This document shows, piece after piece, positions 1 to 12,310 of a stretch of DNA of 64,000 nt. The position numbers were made by a program, and so were the translations under genes. How positions within the stretch are numbered: the first letter of the stretch is position 1; every line of letters begins with the position of its first letter. This stretch comes from Blattamonas nauphoetae (lineage: Eukaryota > Preaxostyla > Oxymonadida). The stretch spans positions 1-64,000 of the forward strand of contig JARBJD010000219.1 of NCBI GenBank assembly GCA_033064195.1. Reading direction: 5' to 3'. The notes under the pieces were generated by a model, which did no database searches, was not told the origin of the DNA, and saw only the letters and a program-made list of their open reading frames with translations.

Positions 1-1941
1 AGTTGTCCTCTACTGTTTCTGCATATTTGAAGAGTTCTCTGATCCATTGCTTCACGAAGTCTTTTTCCATCTCGAAGATCAAAGTAGATTGACTTCACAC
101 CTGATTTTGTTTTGATTGCTGATGCAACAGAGAGAGGTTTTAGATGAGAGATCAATTGAGTATTATCATCAGAGAATAGATTGTCAAGAATGAGATCTTC
201 CATTGTTTGAAATCGTACGTGATGTAGTATTGTGTTGGTTTGAATTCGTCTTGTCTCTTGTGCCATCAGAAATTCATAAGTTCTATTGTTAAGAATATGT
301 GGAACGTATGGTCTTGGCGTCTTACCGAGTGAGATCTTCTTCACATGTTTTCCATCAAGTTCTTTGCACTCTTTGAGATGCTTCTCAAAATCTCTACTGA
401 AGTTTTATTCTTCACTTGGAATCCTCTTGACTGACAATATGGACAGAGTTTGTATCCAGTGATTTTCTCCAGGATCTATAATAAACATCACATGAACGAG
501 AGTTGACGTCAGTGGAATCATCAGGATGGGAAGAACACGAGCATCATCATTTTCGTTGACATACGATTGACTCAGGAAGTAACGACCCTTTGGGGTCACT
601 TAGTCGAACTAGAGTTCGTACTTCTTCTTGTCTTCGTCGTATTCATAAATGTGAACTGTGATGTTAAATTGAATCATTGCTTTCTCAATGTCACATGCAA
701 TATCAAACCCAGGATAATTCTGAAGATGTGGGGTCAATTGTCGAGATTGAGATGAGTGAGATTCATCCATTGTGCGAACAATCTGTAGGCTTCACTGTTC
801 CTCATATTGATTGATATTTTCTTACCTTGAACTTCAGGAAGTGTGAGGAATGATAGCGCTTGAAAGAGAGCAGATATTGAACTCAGAATCAATGTACCGA
901 ACATTCCTCGTTTTGATGTGTTCAGTGAGAATTGCATCGGCTTTTCCTGCAACTGGGAATCGATAGACTGCAACTAGAATGGAGTGGAATGCAATGTACA
1001 TTGTCTTCGTATCCATCAGTGTTCTCTCTTGTGATTCTTTGATCAGATTGATCGCATATTTTGAATACTCGTTGATGTCTCCTGCACTTCTTATCACTGT
1101 CGGAAAACTCTTTGATGTGTTCTCTAATTCCGGTCTGGCAAAGTCTTTGTACGTTGTCTCATCTTTGTCTTTTCTCTCGATGATCTTTCCAAAGTCAATA
1201 CTAATCTTGAATGGATGATCTTCTTGTCGAACACTGCTTTAATGAAGGTTGTGATTTCTTCAACGTTCTTCAAGTGATTGTGGAAGTACAGCTGATATGG
1301 TTTTCCATTGTCTTCAACCTTCTCGACCTCATTCTTTTGAACTTCCTTCGTGCATCCGTGAGACAAGAATTGAATGCTGCTTTGTCTCGTGGTTCAGCTA
1401 ATAATATGCATTCTTCAAATCCCTCAAATGTCTGCACTTCTCTCTTTCCATTTCCTTTGTTCATTTTTCTTCTGAATGATTAACAGATTCTTCATCCAAT
1501 GATCCATCAGCTTCTCTTCAATTGATTTCAGTTTCCACGTCATTTTGAACACTTGCTTTTCAGTTCATCTTTGTTCACTCTTGGATTTTCTTTCATGATT
1601 TGCATTCTTGCTTTGCTGTCTTCTTCATTCATCATTGCATTGTTGTTGTGCTCTTCCAGTTTGTGAATAAAATCATCAATCTGATAGTTGGTAATATTCC
1701 TTATCTCTCCTTCAAAATGGAGATCTGGATTCTTGAGCATTGACAGGAGATATGCACGATGATGTTGGTAGTTTCAAATGTTTGGATTATATGTTCGATC
1801 ATAGCCATGTTCATCCTTGAATTCAAAGGTGGTGTTTGGAAATAGCTCTTTATTTTCGTGATGCTGTCTGTGACAAATTTCAGTGTCGCCGCCATTTACT
1901 ACAAAATTAAAAAAATCCGAAAATAAAAAAAAGTTGAGCGT

Positions 1942-2331
1942 TTATTTCTGTTTTCTCTGATGGGGCTTTATCGTTGCCTTTAGCCAGGAATCAAGTCTAA
2001 TTCTGAACACTTCACTTCCGCCAATCTCTCGATATGTGAATGGAACCAGAACTTTGGTGTACTCACCGACGAGCTCACATTTGTATTTCTTCAATTCATT
2101 TTCAACAAATGATTGAGTGTAGTGTCGACGTTTTGCTAAGTGAGGTCTGTTTCCTTGATTCCACAACTTTGGTTTTATTCTCCATTGAACTCCCTCATGA
2201 ACATACGTCACCGGCACATTATTTCTGACATACTCAGAGACCAGCGTACAGTTCTCTTCTCTCATTGATTCAATTAAAGCTTGTTCTGAACATACTCGAC
2301 GTCTTTCCTTGTACATCTCAGTTGGATTCAT
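1942..2331 (-). CDS. Small protein with two copies of a CxLVxEY-type repeat
   Basis: An open frame of 129 residues on the minus strand. It holds two diverged copies of a roughly 45-residue unit: near residues 29-58 the pattern is C-x-L-V-x-E-Y then V-P-V-T-Y and a W-R-I-K strand, and near residues 83-113 it is C-E-L-V-G-E-Y then V-P-F-T-Y and F-R-I-R. This layout resembles the small repeated domains of phage and large-virus proteins, but no family is assigned and no function is proposed. The start codon lies at the edge of the target duplication of the adjacent transposon (2330-2337), so the insertion went in right at the start and removed the gene from its own promoter. It probably belongs with the virus-like remnant around it. 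Confidence 0.4.
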   Translation of the reverse strand: MNPTEMYKERRRVCSEQALIESMREENCTLVSEYVRNNVPVTYVHEGVQWRIKPKLWNQGNRPHLAKRRHYTQSFVENELKKYKCELVGEYTKVLVPFTYREIGGSEVFRIRLDSWLKATIKPHQRKQK

Positions 2332-2337
2332 TTAATA
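2330..2337. repeat. 8-bp target site duplication, left copy
   Basis: ATTTAATA immediately before the TIR that starts at 2338. A perfect second copy follows the other TIR at 6088-6095. Confidence 0.9.
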
Positions 2338-5300
2338 TAGGCATGGCTGACCGGCACTGACCGGTCAGTTTTCACCGAAAGTACTGACGGTCACTGACCG
2401 AGAAATTTCTGAACCCATAGTCGAGAGATATCGTTTCTCCGAAGTGGTTTCCAAAACAACCGAAATTCGAATCATTAACCAAAGAATCCTTGAATTTCCT
2501 TCGGATATGCCACAATTGATTTATTATCATTGCACTTCAGCTCTATCACTCTTATTTTCGGAGAGTAATTCCTCAAATGTTCAGAAAAACAGTTACGGGC
2601 ACAAGATCGAGCTTAACATCCTCTCAATAAAAAGTGATAGCTGCCATATTGGATCAGTTCCTCGCTTATATTTGTCTTGCTTTGAGTTGAGTGGACGAGA
2701 TCTGAACAATCCACTTCAGGCTGTCGAGGAGAGAGTCGATCCTCCATTCCGAACGAACAGAGATGATGTCCGTTGTGTGGTTGAGTGAGTCAGTGCCGTT
2801 CCTGATTCTATCTTCAGAGTCCCAGATGTCACATCGAAGAGCGAGGAGGAAGGGGACACCAATTTCATCGTGTTCGTCCCACTCAGTTCCAACAGCCCTC
2901 CCGAAACCGATCCAAACACGGCAGGAATGTCTGCATCTCCATTCCTGATTGTTCAACCAGAAACCACAATCTTCCCCAACGACACTGAAATGGCTGGTTT
3001 GGTCTGCGAAGAGGCGAAGAGGATGGTTAGCGAGGAGAGAGTCAGGACAGATTCGGCTGAGGATGTTGTGAACTGACCCGTCTTCGAGAGTGTGATTGTG
3101 TTTCCAGTGATCATCGCTTTGTGTCCACCACACGAAAACGGCGTCGATTGGTCAAGAGCAGTTTGGAGTTCGAGCGTGATCGGATTCAGCTTTCCTTCCG
3201 TTTTCGAGTCATTCGCTGCTAGTCGGGTCTGAACAAGATCGATTGACGAGCAAGGATTCACAGAGAAGCCACATAGCTCCCCATCGGACCCACTCGAACT
3301 TGCGAATCCTGTCGATCTCACATCAGCCAGGAACAGCACAAGAGGAATATCGTCTGACGAGTTCACTGTGTTCCATCCTCGATGCATGTCCACCGGCGCT
3401 GCCGTTGGAGTGAGTGGGAAAGGCGAGAGGAATGTCATGCTTGTTTTGGTGATGGCTGAGGCCAGTGACTGTGCTTCCACAAACACTGCAGATCCACTCA
3501 TAATCGCTGAGCATGATTCGAATGACGTCCCTGCTTCAACAGCGAATGAACCTGTCGATGAGAGCACAATCGACAAAGCTCCTCCCTTCCCAGACGACGA
3601 ATACAATTTGAATGTCGTGTCTGCAACCGTCAGTTTCGATCCTGCTCCCAGCTGAGCCAGAATCACTCCTCCATCTCCCTCCGACGACACCGACTCGAAC
3701 GAGCAGTTTGTAATTGACACAATCTGGTTGTTGTTTCCATTTGTGCTCAGGAACGCCCCTCCTCCACTTTCTGTCTGCCAGAGATCGTTTTGAATTCACA
3801 GCCAGTAGACACATACATTGTCGATGCTCCTTCCATTGTGATCATACTTGCCGAGGTCAATGTGAGCGACGACAACGCAATAGTGCTCAATTCAATGTTC
3901 CCTCCCGTTTGAGTGAGAAGAGATGACGACGACGAGAAGCGAACAGCGAAATCGAACACGGTTCCTGATAGTGCGAGTCTCCCTCCTTCAATCTTGAACA
4001 GCGACGCCGTGTGAGCGGCTGAGGGAGGGTCGTGATTGTCACTGTGCTGGAGAGGGTCAGTGTGCTTCCTTTCACAACGAGCAGAGACTGTGAGAGCGAT
4101 GAGGGAAGTGTGATGTCAATCGACGACAAAGTGAGTGAGCCAACTTCCACAATTATCTGTCCATCAGATTCAAAAGCAGTGATGCCTCAGAAGACGAAGA
4201 GATCGACGCACCTGTCTCAGGGCATTCGAGAAGAGTTGAGAGAGTGATGTTTGAGCCCAGGCTGATTTCGGTCTTCGTGTGAGTGAGCAGCGAGAAGGCG
4301 AAATCGAGTGACGAGCAAGGAAGACGCTCCTGACCACACTTTCCATGATCCCAGAACCCTTCCGACATAAACACAGCTCCATTCGTGTGTGGATACAAAT
4401 GATACCCAAGCGGTCCGATGTTCGTCGTGTTTATCGAATCTGACCAAAAACTTGCTCCAACTGAGCTTTAGTCATCGTGGTGTTCGTCCCAATCAGACTC
4501 GTCCAATCATCAGAAATGACAGCTCCCACAACTTGTCCCTCCAGAAACACTTCATGACTTCCAGTCATCCCAGCTGTGCTGATCGACACACTCTTCATCA
4601 CAACATCCCCAGACGAGAACGATTCGCGAGAGATGAAAACACTCTTCAGCGACAGTATCCACGCTCCACTCATCTTGACGAAGCTGCTGGTTCCAGAGAA
4701 TGAAGGAGGGACGAATTCGACGCATTCGGGACGAAGAGATCCACCTTTCACATCGAAGAACGACTTCTGCCGAGATACTCCAATCTGTGAAGCTGTTTCT
4801 GTGAAGCCGAGTGAGGTGAGCGAGAGAGAGCCATCAGTAAGATGAGCAAAGCTCTGAGCGGTCGATTGCATGACCATCAGCGAACGTGCTGAACCCAACC
4901 CAGTGACAGTGATGGTCTTCTTGCTGGTGATGGAGAGAGCGATTGACACCCGACACTTGTTGACCAGCAGAACTGCTCGTCTGTTCCATCTTCTGGGTCG
5001 ATTGGGATGGACGCTGCGTGAGGGAGAAAGACAGTTGATATGTCTCCATTGACTGAAGAACGCGGTGATGAACAGACGCTGAACGACGACGCGATGGGAG
5101 TGGTGAGGGAGACACTCGACGATGAATCGATGAAGAGCGACGAGGCCGACTGCCCAGCACAGTTTTCGAAGAGAAGACCAGAGAGGGCCAGAGTGTCGCA
5201 GGATGTGATTGAGAGTGCGACAGACATCGAGACAGATTGAACAACTGCTTGTTTCATCTGTCGTGACTCTTCTTCTGCTGCAGGTTTTTCCTCTATTGCT

Positions 5301-6087
5301 TCTTTCACGTCTACGACTGAGAAAATGTGATATTTTGGACGCAGTTCAGTTTGACATCAGTGAAACTGGAATTCCTAAAAAGAAAGATAGAACCGAGTTT
5401 TTCACTTTCTTAATGAGTCGGGGAGGAGATTGTACATTTGGTATCTTGTATTCTCCAATCGGGTGCGACTGACAGTGGATCGATGATATCTTCGTTTCTG
5501 AGCAACAATAAGAAAGAAAAGTGATGTGATGAATAAAGAATGATGCATGATACCAAAGTCTTCACAGATAATAGTGACAAATAAGCAGATTCGCTCGTTC
5601 GAAACGAACAAAGTTGAGCCTTGTGATTTGCTTTCGATCTGAACCTTCCCAACAGCTGGAATAGCTGCAGTTGGTGATTATCAAGTCCGTATCTTCCGTC
5701 TCTGATAGTTGGGCTTGCAAAACGCTATCAGACGAGACAGCTTTGAGGAAGACGAGGGAGAGGTTGGATCTGCGTGTATTCTAAAGAACAATGAGAAGGT
5801 GGCAGAAAAGAGAGAAATAAGCGTCTCAAATGCATGAATAAGGTAGAGAAGAATATAGTGAGACTATTGAGCTCTAAATATTCATAAAGATGGTGATCAA
5901 GATGTGCATTGCACAAACAAAAGAAATGAGGCTATCAAACGGTTTCAGGAAGATTCTCTGGACATGTAGTTTTGCCGAGTTTCGACTTTTAGGAAATAGC
6001 TCACAATTAAAAGATATATCGAGATCTGACCCTTTGAAGTTTTTGAACTGACACTGACCGACACTTTTGGCCGGTCAGACAAGCCTA
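2338..6087. mobile_element. Non-autonomous hAT-like DNA transposon carrying a host gene fragment
   Basis: The ends are inverted repeats: TAGGCATGGCTGACCGG (2338-2354) and, read from the other end, TAGGCTTGTCTGACCGG (complement of 6071-6087), 15 of 17 identical. Perfect 8-bp direct repeats ATTTAATA flank it. An 8-bp duplication and a TAGG start are typical of hAT elements. Inside both ends are short CACTGACCG / GACCGGTCAG subterminal repeats. No transposase is visible. The interior (about 2670-5310) is a decayed, minus-strand beta-helix surface protein gene of the kind found elsewhere in this window, so this is a Pack-type element that has picked up host sequence. The segments 2400-2660 and 5320-6040 hold nothing recognisable. 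Confidence 0.88.
2666..5308 (-). pseudogene. Decayed beta-helix (pectin-lyase-like) surface protein gene inside the transposon
   Basis: Read on the minus strand from about 5308 to 2666, successive frames give Ser/Thr/Leu-rich protein with short alternating strands such as ALSITS, LTLSSL and LSSLTL, and the family signatures FWDHGKCGQERLPCSSLDFA (about 4300-4350) and CGFSVNPCSSIDL (about 3230-3280). These are marks of the right-handed beta-helix surface proteins of oxymonads, with cysteine-bounded 'CG..PCSSID' linkers. The coding sense moves between frames at least five times (breaks near 4950, 4420, 4150, 3960 and 3720), with no convincing splice sites, so I read it as a pseudogene. Both the signal peptide and the membrane/kinase end are missing. 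It was probably a partial gene when captured. Confidence 0.7.
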
Positions 6088-6095
6088 ATTTAATA
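6088..6095. repeat. 8-bp target site duplication, right copy
   Basis: ATTTAATA directly after the right TIR, identical to 2330-2337. Confidence 0.9.
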
Positions 6096-6364
6096 CAAAT
6101 TAAAAATTCAAAAATAAATTTTCATTCGTGATTTTAGCGTTGGTGATCTTCCGAGACTTCGATCCTCACATCGATGGGTTCGATCAGTCTTGTTTGATCA
6201 GAGAAAGTACTTCAATGGGACTTGATCCTCTCATTTCGTTCCTGATGGTTCTTTACTGTTTAGTGTAGGTGTGTTTCTCTTTCTTTTATCTCATTTGTTC
6301 TCGTTTCTTTTTGCCATCACTTTCTCGTTCTCGATCATTCACTTTTTTCTTCTCCTCTCGTTCA

Positions 6365-7442
6365 GGTACATCACATTGTTTTATGAACGGTGGTTTCATT
6401 CCCGACTTGTTTTGAACAGGTTTGCTCCATTTTGAATTCATTATTTCCTAAAACTCTTTTTGTACCTTCTCTGATCGAACCGAAAAGTGACCTTCAGATC
6501 CGGTCGACCACTGCTTATTATCTCTCAAATGGATGTTTCCCTTCTGACAAATAACTTGTTTGCTCTTCCTTTTGATCATCTCTTTTAAATTTCTTTTCTG
6601 ACCTCTCACCAACTGATCCTCTCGACGTCGATGAACTATCGCGTCTTACTTTTCGAAAGTGACTTTCACCGACCAATTTTTCAAGTTTGTTCTCTTTTTG
6701 AATTATCTTTTCCTAAGACTCATTCTTGTACCGTCATTATCACATCACTTTTTGTCTTCTCTTTTTCTCTCTCCACTTCACTCTAGTCTTTTCATTGTCA
6801 CTTCATTCTTATTTTCTCTTCATTGTCTCTCACTTTTTTCAAAAATTAAAGTTGAACATGAGTTCTAAAATTTTTGATCAACTTTTTGGTGCTCGAAATT
6901 TCTCGATCGATCGTCGATTTTGATTCAGAAGGTACGCCGCTTTGTTTTACTTTCTATTGACCTTGAATTCATGTTCTCCCTCTTTTGACTTTTTCATTTC
7001 GACTCTTCTCTTTTCATAAAACCTTCTCTCGGACTCGATTTGGCTCTTTTTCAGTCTTCTTCATTCAGGTACAGCACGGTGTTTTATGCTCTGATTAGTG
7101 TGGCTCCGACTGGAGATTAACCGGTTTGTTCACTTTTTCACTGAATTCTTTGATAAAAACCATTGTTGTACCAGATACAATCGATCACAAAAGGCACCTT
7201 CGAATTGGGTACACGATCGCGGTTTATCGTTCGCTGAATGTGGCATTGCTGAAATGAATCCGGTGTGCTCACGTTTTTGTTTTTGTTCACTTTTTAAAAC
7301 CCATAGTTAACTCGATGTCAATGATCCTCACATCTGAGGTACAGTATGGTGTTTTAGACTTCGAAAGAATGTGTCACTGAAGGATTGAAATTGGTATCCT
7401 CTGTTTCCACATTCATTCTTTCTTAAAATCAATTTGTGTACC
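6365..7442. repeat. Diverged ~100-bp units bounded by GGTAC and GTACC
   Basis: At least three units of about 100-105 bases start GGTACA[TG]... followed by a GTTTTA box and end ...TTGTACC: 6365-6465, 7068-7170 and 7338-7442. A partial start is at 6931 (GGTACGCCGCTTTGTTTTA) and a partial end at about 6722 (CATTCTTGTACC). Each unit also shares a middle GGTTTG/GGTAT box and a CTAAAA/CTTAAAA box. The ends are complementary, so each unit could close on itself. They are too diverged to date or to assign to a family. They could also be remains of repeated exon-intron blocks. Confidence 0.5.
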
Positions 7443-7723
7443 AGATAAAGTGGACTGAAGAGTGACCATCCAATCGAGTGAAGCGTTGCTGTTTATGGTC
7501 GCAAAGGATGTCTCACAACTGGAACCAAACTGGTATTCTCTTGTTTTTTATTTATCTAATTCTAAAATTCAATTATGAACACAATAGAAACAATCCACAG
7601 TGCCCGCTCAATATCAATTCTCCAATTATGTTTTAAAGTTCAACAGTATGTTTTTCTAAACTCAGTTCACATGGATTAGACTACATTGGTTTCGTTCGCG
7701 CATAAAAATCATTTTGTAACCTT

Positions 7724-8003
7724 GATCTCGTCGTTTTTTACTCTCCTCGTTTCTTTCGTCCCTCACTTCACTTTATTGTTTGATTGCCACTTCATTCACT
7801 TTTGTTTGCTCTTTGTTTGTGAAATTTCGATTCACGCGATCATAAAACACATTTCTGAACCAGGATCTCGTTGGTTTTGATCTTCTCGTTTCTTTCGTCC
7901 CTCACTTCACTTTATCGCTTGATTCTCACTTCATTCACTTTTGTTTGCTCTTTTTATGCGAAATTTCGATGAACGCGTTCATAAAACACATTAGTGTACC
8001 TCA
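7724..8003. repeat. Two-copy tandem repeat, period about 140 bp
   Basis: Two adjacent copies begin GATCTCGT (7724 and 7864) and share the blocks TCTCGTTTCTTTCGTCCC, CACTTCATTCACTTTTG and CATAAAACACATT. Roughly 85-90% alike by eye. Non-coding. Confidence 0.7.
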
Positions 8004-9200
8004 ATTCTCACTTCATCCACTTCACCATTCACTATTGTACTTGCTCACTTCATTGTACCTTGTTTCAATCTCTTTTTGTCAAATTAAGCAAAAAAGTCAA
8101 TAACAATGAAGACATAATGATGTGCTCACGAGCGTCAAACGACGGAAAAATGGGTTGTGAAATGAGGTAAATGAGAGAGTCTTATGAACGGATAAGTGGT
8201 GAAATGGAACAAGAAAGATGAGTGATGAAATGTATTGAAATGAGTTTTTGTTAAGACAAACGTGTGGACAAGATATGAGGAAAAACACGTAAAATCACCT
8301 TTATAGAAAAACTGGTGAACGAAAGTGGTAAAAAATTCAACCACTCCCTCCTCGGAAGGTGAGAAAGTGAGGATGATATGTGAAAACGCATACAAAAAAG
8401 ATGGTGACTGAAAGTGAGGTGAAAATGTGGTGAATCAAAGGTGTGTGCAAAAAAAGAGGACTAATGAAGTGGGAAAACAGGAAATCTCAAAAAAGCGTCG
8501 CTAGGACGTGAATGCGAAGAATTTAGAAGATCTAACGTTAAAAACGAAAATTGGCAAAAAAGTGTCCGAAGGATCGTGACGTGAAAAGGTTCATACCTAA
8601 AGTCGCCAGAAGGCGTTCTTATCCAATCTAACACAAAAAGGCGTCATAAGAGGACGATTCCTGAGCGAAAGATGATGGAAGACAGGGTCCATACCGTATC
8701 TCGAAAATTTCGACTCGTAAAAATCCTCAATGGGTCGGATCAAACTTTTTTTCCAAAAAGTGTTTTTTATCGCGAATCTCACCTTTCGAAATCGATTTTG
8801 TAATTTTAGAAGATGTTTGAGGTGAATTTGAGACATAAAGTAGTTGTTAGTAGCGAAATCTGAAAATCGACTTTTTGGTCCATTTTTTGACCACTGTTCG
8901 GTACGTAGCTCCACGAATTCTCAACCGATTTTCATCGGGATTGTTTTGATCGATGACTCACATCGTCCCCGACATTTTAGAATTTTTTTCGATTTTTTCG
9001 AAGTGGTTCTCAAGTTGGATTCACTTTGTTCGAGTTCAAAAGTGAAAAAACATCGAAAAAAGTGACAACATTTTTGGAAAGAATCAAAAATTTGCTTCAA
9101 AATTGACGCTTAAAAAGAGGTTAAAATATTGGACATATTTTTGGAATTTAGGTCAAATATTGGCATCATTGAAATGGCCTAAATTCCTTTTAATACAAGA

Positions 9201-10229
9201 TTTAGAAATGGTCAATCGGAATTGACTTTTCGTTTCTGATTTCAACGACTATTTCAATCTGGTTCCCAAATCGTCTACTATACTACTTCGGATCAGCGAG
9301 GATGATCGATCTCTCATCGTATCCACTCCATCTCGTCCAACGGAAGTCATCTCAATCCAATTCTCTTGTGGTCAACTCATTCTCCACAGGAGGAATTCCT
9401 CTCACTCATCAATCATAACATCAGTGTTATATCGGGGAGTTGGTTGGATGGATGGCCCAACCTTCGAGTGTGTCATGCTTGATCATGGTATTCCCCAAAT
9501 CGTCGCTCAACGGAGTATTCAAACAAGACAGAATCCAGCTGTCATTGCACGAGCTCAAGAACTCCACACTGACGAGCTATCAACAACCACGTCTCCACTC
9601 TACAATCTTTACTGAGAAATCGCCGACAAGGCGATAGTAGTCGGAAACTCACATCAGAGTATCCTGGAGGGAGACAGGGTTGATCCCCCTCAACCCTGAA
9701 GTGGTCCTAGAAGGACTGCCACTCGGTCACCTTCGCGTTCTCTCTCCCAATAGATTATCTCTATCTTCGGAGTTGATCACTTCGGAGGCCTGCATGCAGA
9801 GTTGGGCTGCACACGATCAACATCATAGCCGGGAACTACACATTTACAATCAACACCATCGAGGATCCTGTGTTGATGGTGGTGACCGTAATGAGAAAGC
9901 AATTGACCTGACAGACGACAGTGAGCAAGCTTCTTGATTCTCAGATAACTCAGACAGATTGAAGCTAGAGAACTCACATCGCCAGGGTTTGGATCGGGTC
10001 CTCACCTGACTCACCCAAAACAACCTCACCTCATTTCAAATTGATGTTTTTCGTCTAACTTTCACTAGGATTCTCATCTCGGGAAACACTGATTATAGAT
10101 TGAGGAAAAAATTGAAATGAGAGATGGATGGTGGAAAAAAATGTGGTGCTGATTTTCGCTACCATTTGCTCAATTAGCTCTATCAAGGAGAAATTTCCTC
10201 TTTTCCTTTCTCAAAAAAAATAAAGAAAA
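9201..10229. other. No recognisable gene
   Basis: Composition becomes more balanced and plus-strand frames (9424-9615, 9680-9937) read like scrambled protein, but no family motif is visible and frames change often. It may be an old gene fragment. Nothing more can be supported. Confidence 0.4.
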
Positions 10230-11060
10230 CGATGTATGTTGTTTTAAAGGAAAGTTTCTGTGTGAAATTGATGCTGAGAATGCTCCTTACGTCGATGATC
10301 TCGCTTTATTGCATTTTCAGTTGCCTAATTCGGACATGGGGAGACCTCACGTTTACACTAAAAGTGTCTGACGACTATAAACCCTGGACATCGGGCAGGA
10401 GGATGAGCCAAAAGAGACAAAAGAAGAAATACTAATTCCAGCGGAACGAGTCAAGCATCTATATCCAACGTGGGTGACTCGACCAGAATGCTTCGGACCG
10501 GAGAATGCATCTTGTTTTTCACTGTCTGAAGGAGGGATTGTCTGTAGAATTTGTTCATTCTCACAAAACGATATCGCAAAAAAGAGTGAGCAGTCCCCAC
10601 ACGAACGATTCAAACAATCGTCACGAGAAGGTATAGTTCCCTGGTTACAGACATACAGTAGATTACACCAGATCCATCCATATAGTCCAGGTTTAATCAT
10701 CAACCTGGACGAAACTTTTGCCTCCGCCCCGTTCCACAATGTTATCGTGGCTGAAGAGCCCAACAACCCGAGACCCATAGTCCCACATATACCGATCCCC
10801 CCGAAAATCACCCTCATCTTAACTGTGTGTGCAGATGAAGAGCACTCTTCATCCGAACATGTCGAGACGCGCTGGACCCGAGGACTCTCCTCACAAACTA
10901 TTCGAGAATAATTCCGAGTTTCCGGAATGTTCCCACCCTCGATCGAATCTATCCTCTCAAAATGAACCGATGCTGAGCTTCCAGTGAACACTCAACAAGA
11001 CATTCCCGGCCAAGATGCTGATCAAAGTGACAGCAGCGATGTCATCGATTTTAGGAACTA
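10230..11060 (+). pseudogene. DDE-type DNA transposase fragment
   Basis: The plus-strand frame 10474-10911 contains YSPGLIINLDET (about residues 69-80) and, about 40 residues later, KITLILTVCADEEH. The I-x-N-L-D-E-T box followed by K-x-T-x-x-x-x-V-x-A-D is the layout of the central catalytic Asp block in pogo/Tc1-type DDE transposases ('NMDET ... T ... SADG'). The frame is open for only 145 codons. Upstream in another frame 10232-10435 gives a Leu-rich piece, and downstream sequence has frequent stops. No N-terminal DNA-binding domain, third catalytic residue or terminal repeats are seen. I read it as a decayed plain DNA transposon fragment. The superfamily is uncertain. Confidence 0.45.
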
Positions 11061-12310
11061 ATTTTGTAATTCGTTTAAGTTCACTAAATGAGTTCTTTTC
11101 TGCATTGTTTTTGAAATAGGTCATCTCTTTTGGTCCCTCTTTTTTTAGTTGCCCCCTAATTTGTGACACCCTATTACCTATTTTCTTAAGATTCATCTTA
11201 GTCATCATTTTAATGTGATTTCTTGACATTCGTTCTCCAGAACTCATCGTAGTATCCAAAAAAATACGAACACAGAATACGCTGGATGAACGTTTGTTCC
11301 ATCGAGTTGAATTCTCTTTGTTCACTGTCTCGCGTCATCTCTACATTTAATTGATATGTCATTAACCCGGTCCGTGTCACCAACCCGGAACCTGGGGTCC
11401 AAATAAACCATATTGGTCCAACTAAGAAAAAATTAGAATTTGAGAAATTAGTACATATTTGGGGACTTCGAGAAATCCTTAAAATACCTCGTTTTGGCCT
11501 CTTTTCAAAATGTGTACGAGTAAAGTCTGAATAGTTCAACATCGAACAAAAAAACCACTCTTTTATTTGTGTGCCATAAAGCCTGAATTGAATAAGTTAC
11601 TACATCAGAATCGAAATGGATTCGATCGAAGAAGGAATGCCTCGATCAACTGGGACAATTTGGACCATTTACGTATGGTAGATGAGAACCTTCGTTGACC
11701 AGAACGTCTCATTCTTCACTCTGTTGCCACATGTCCATGCATTGAATCTCACAACAGCTCAACTTTCTATGACACGATCATCAATGGCGAAGACATCCAA
11801 AAATATGAAGTTGGAAGAAATTATTGACAAACCCAATTTGGATGGTGGTTATTTCTTGAATTCAGATGCAAAATCTGGTCTGACAGCCGTGGTCACGATC
11901 ATGAACTGCAGTGAATGGAGATAAATGATGTTTTCGATAACAGAGGGGGTGAAAATCAGAGTCAAACGGACCGTTTAGGTCGGAATACCGAGTTTGGGAA
12001 AAGAATCAATCTGAAAACAATTGTGGTCGAAAATGATGAATGGAAAAGGGTGAAAAGTTCATTTGTTTTCCGATTTAATCTCAAAACAATGAAAAAAATG
12101 TCGGTTTCTTCGTTTCTGTAGGTAATTGACTGATATTAAACGTGTACGCATCTTTGTTTGAATGCTTTGGTGCTTTTTCTCGTCATCTGAATTTCTTATT
12201 CGATGTTGACTTATTCATTTTCGATGTTGAACAATTTTGTTCGATGTTGAAATAGAATGTTCGATGTCGAATTATTTTCCTGCGATGTTGAACTATTCCG
12301 ATTGTACATG
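11061..12310. other. AT-rich sequence without a supported gene
   Basis: Short frames only (for example 11682-11924 plus). No motif, repeat or splice-like structure that I can defend. Confidence 0.4.

Larger units (their letters stand above)
1..2337 (-). other. Fossil virus-like element remnant, family unclear
   Basis: An AT-rich stretch with a run of related but broken minus-strand reading frames, ending at the left edge of the window. The readable pieces are Lys/Asn/Ile-rich and unlike the Ser/Thr-rich host genes nearby. One piece loosely recalls the N-terminal part of large proteins in Polinton-like or other virus-like elements, but I see no polymerase, integrase or capsid motif, so the family is a guess. 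It has several breaks and looks old. Its right side is cut by the 8-bp-duplication transposon that starts at 2338, so the original element may continue beyond 6096. Confidence 0.3.
6096..9200. other. AT-rich gene-free stretch with degenerate repeats
   Basis: No coding region is supported. Pyrimidine-rich on the plus strand up to about 8090 and purine-rich after it. It contains the GGTAC...GTACC units (6365-7442) and the 140-bp tandem pair (7724-8003) listed separately. The open frames here are low-complexity Phe/Leu/Ser runs created by CTT/TTC-rich sequence. Confidence 0.6.
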
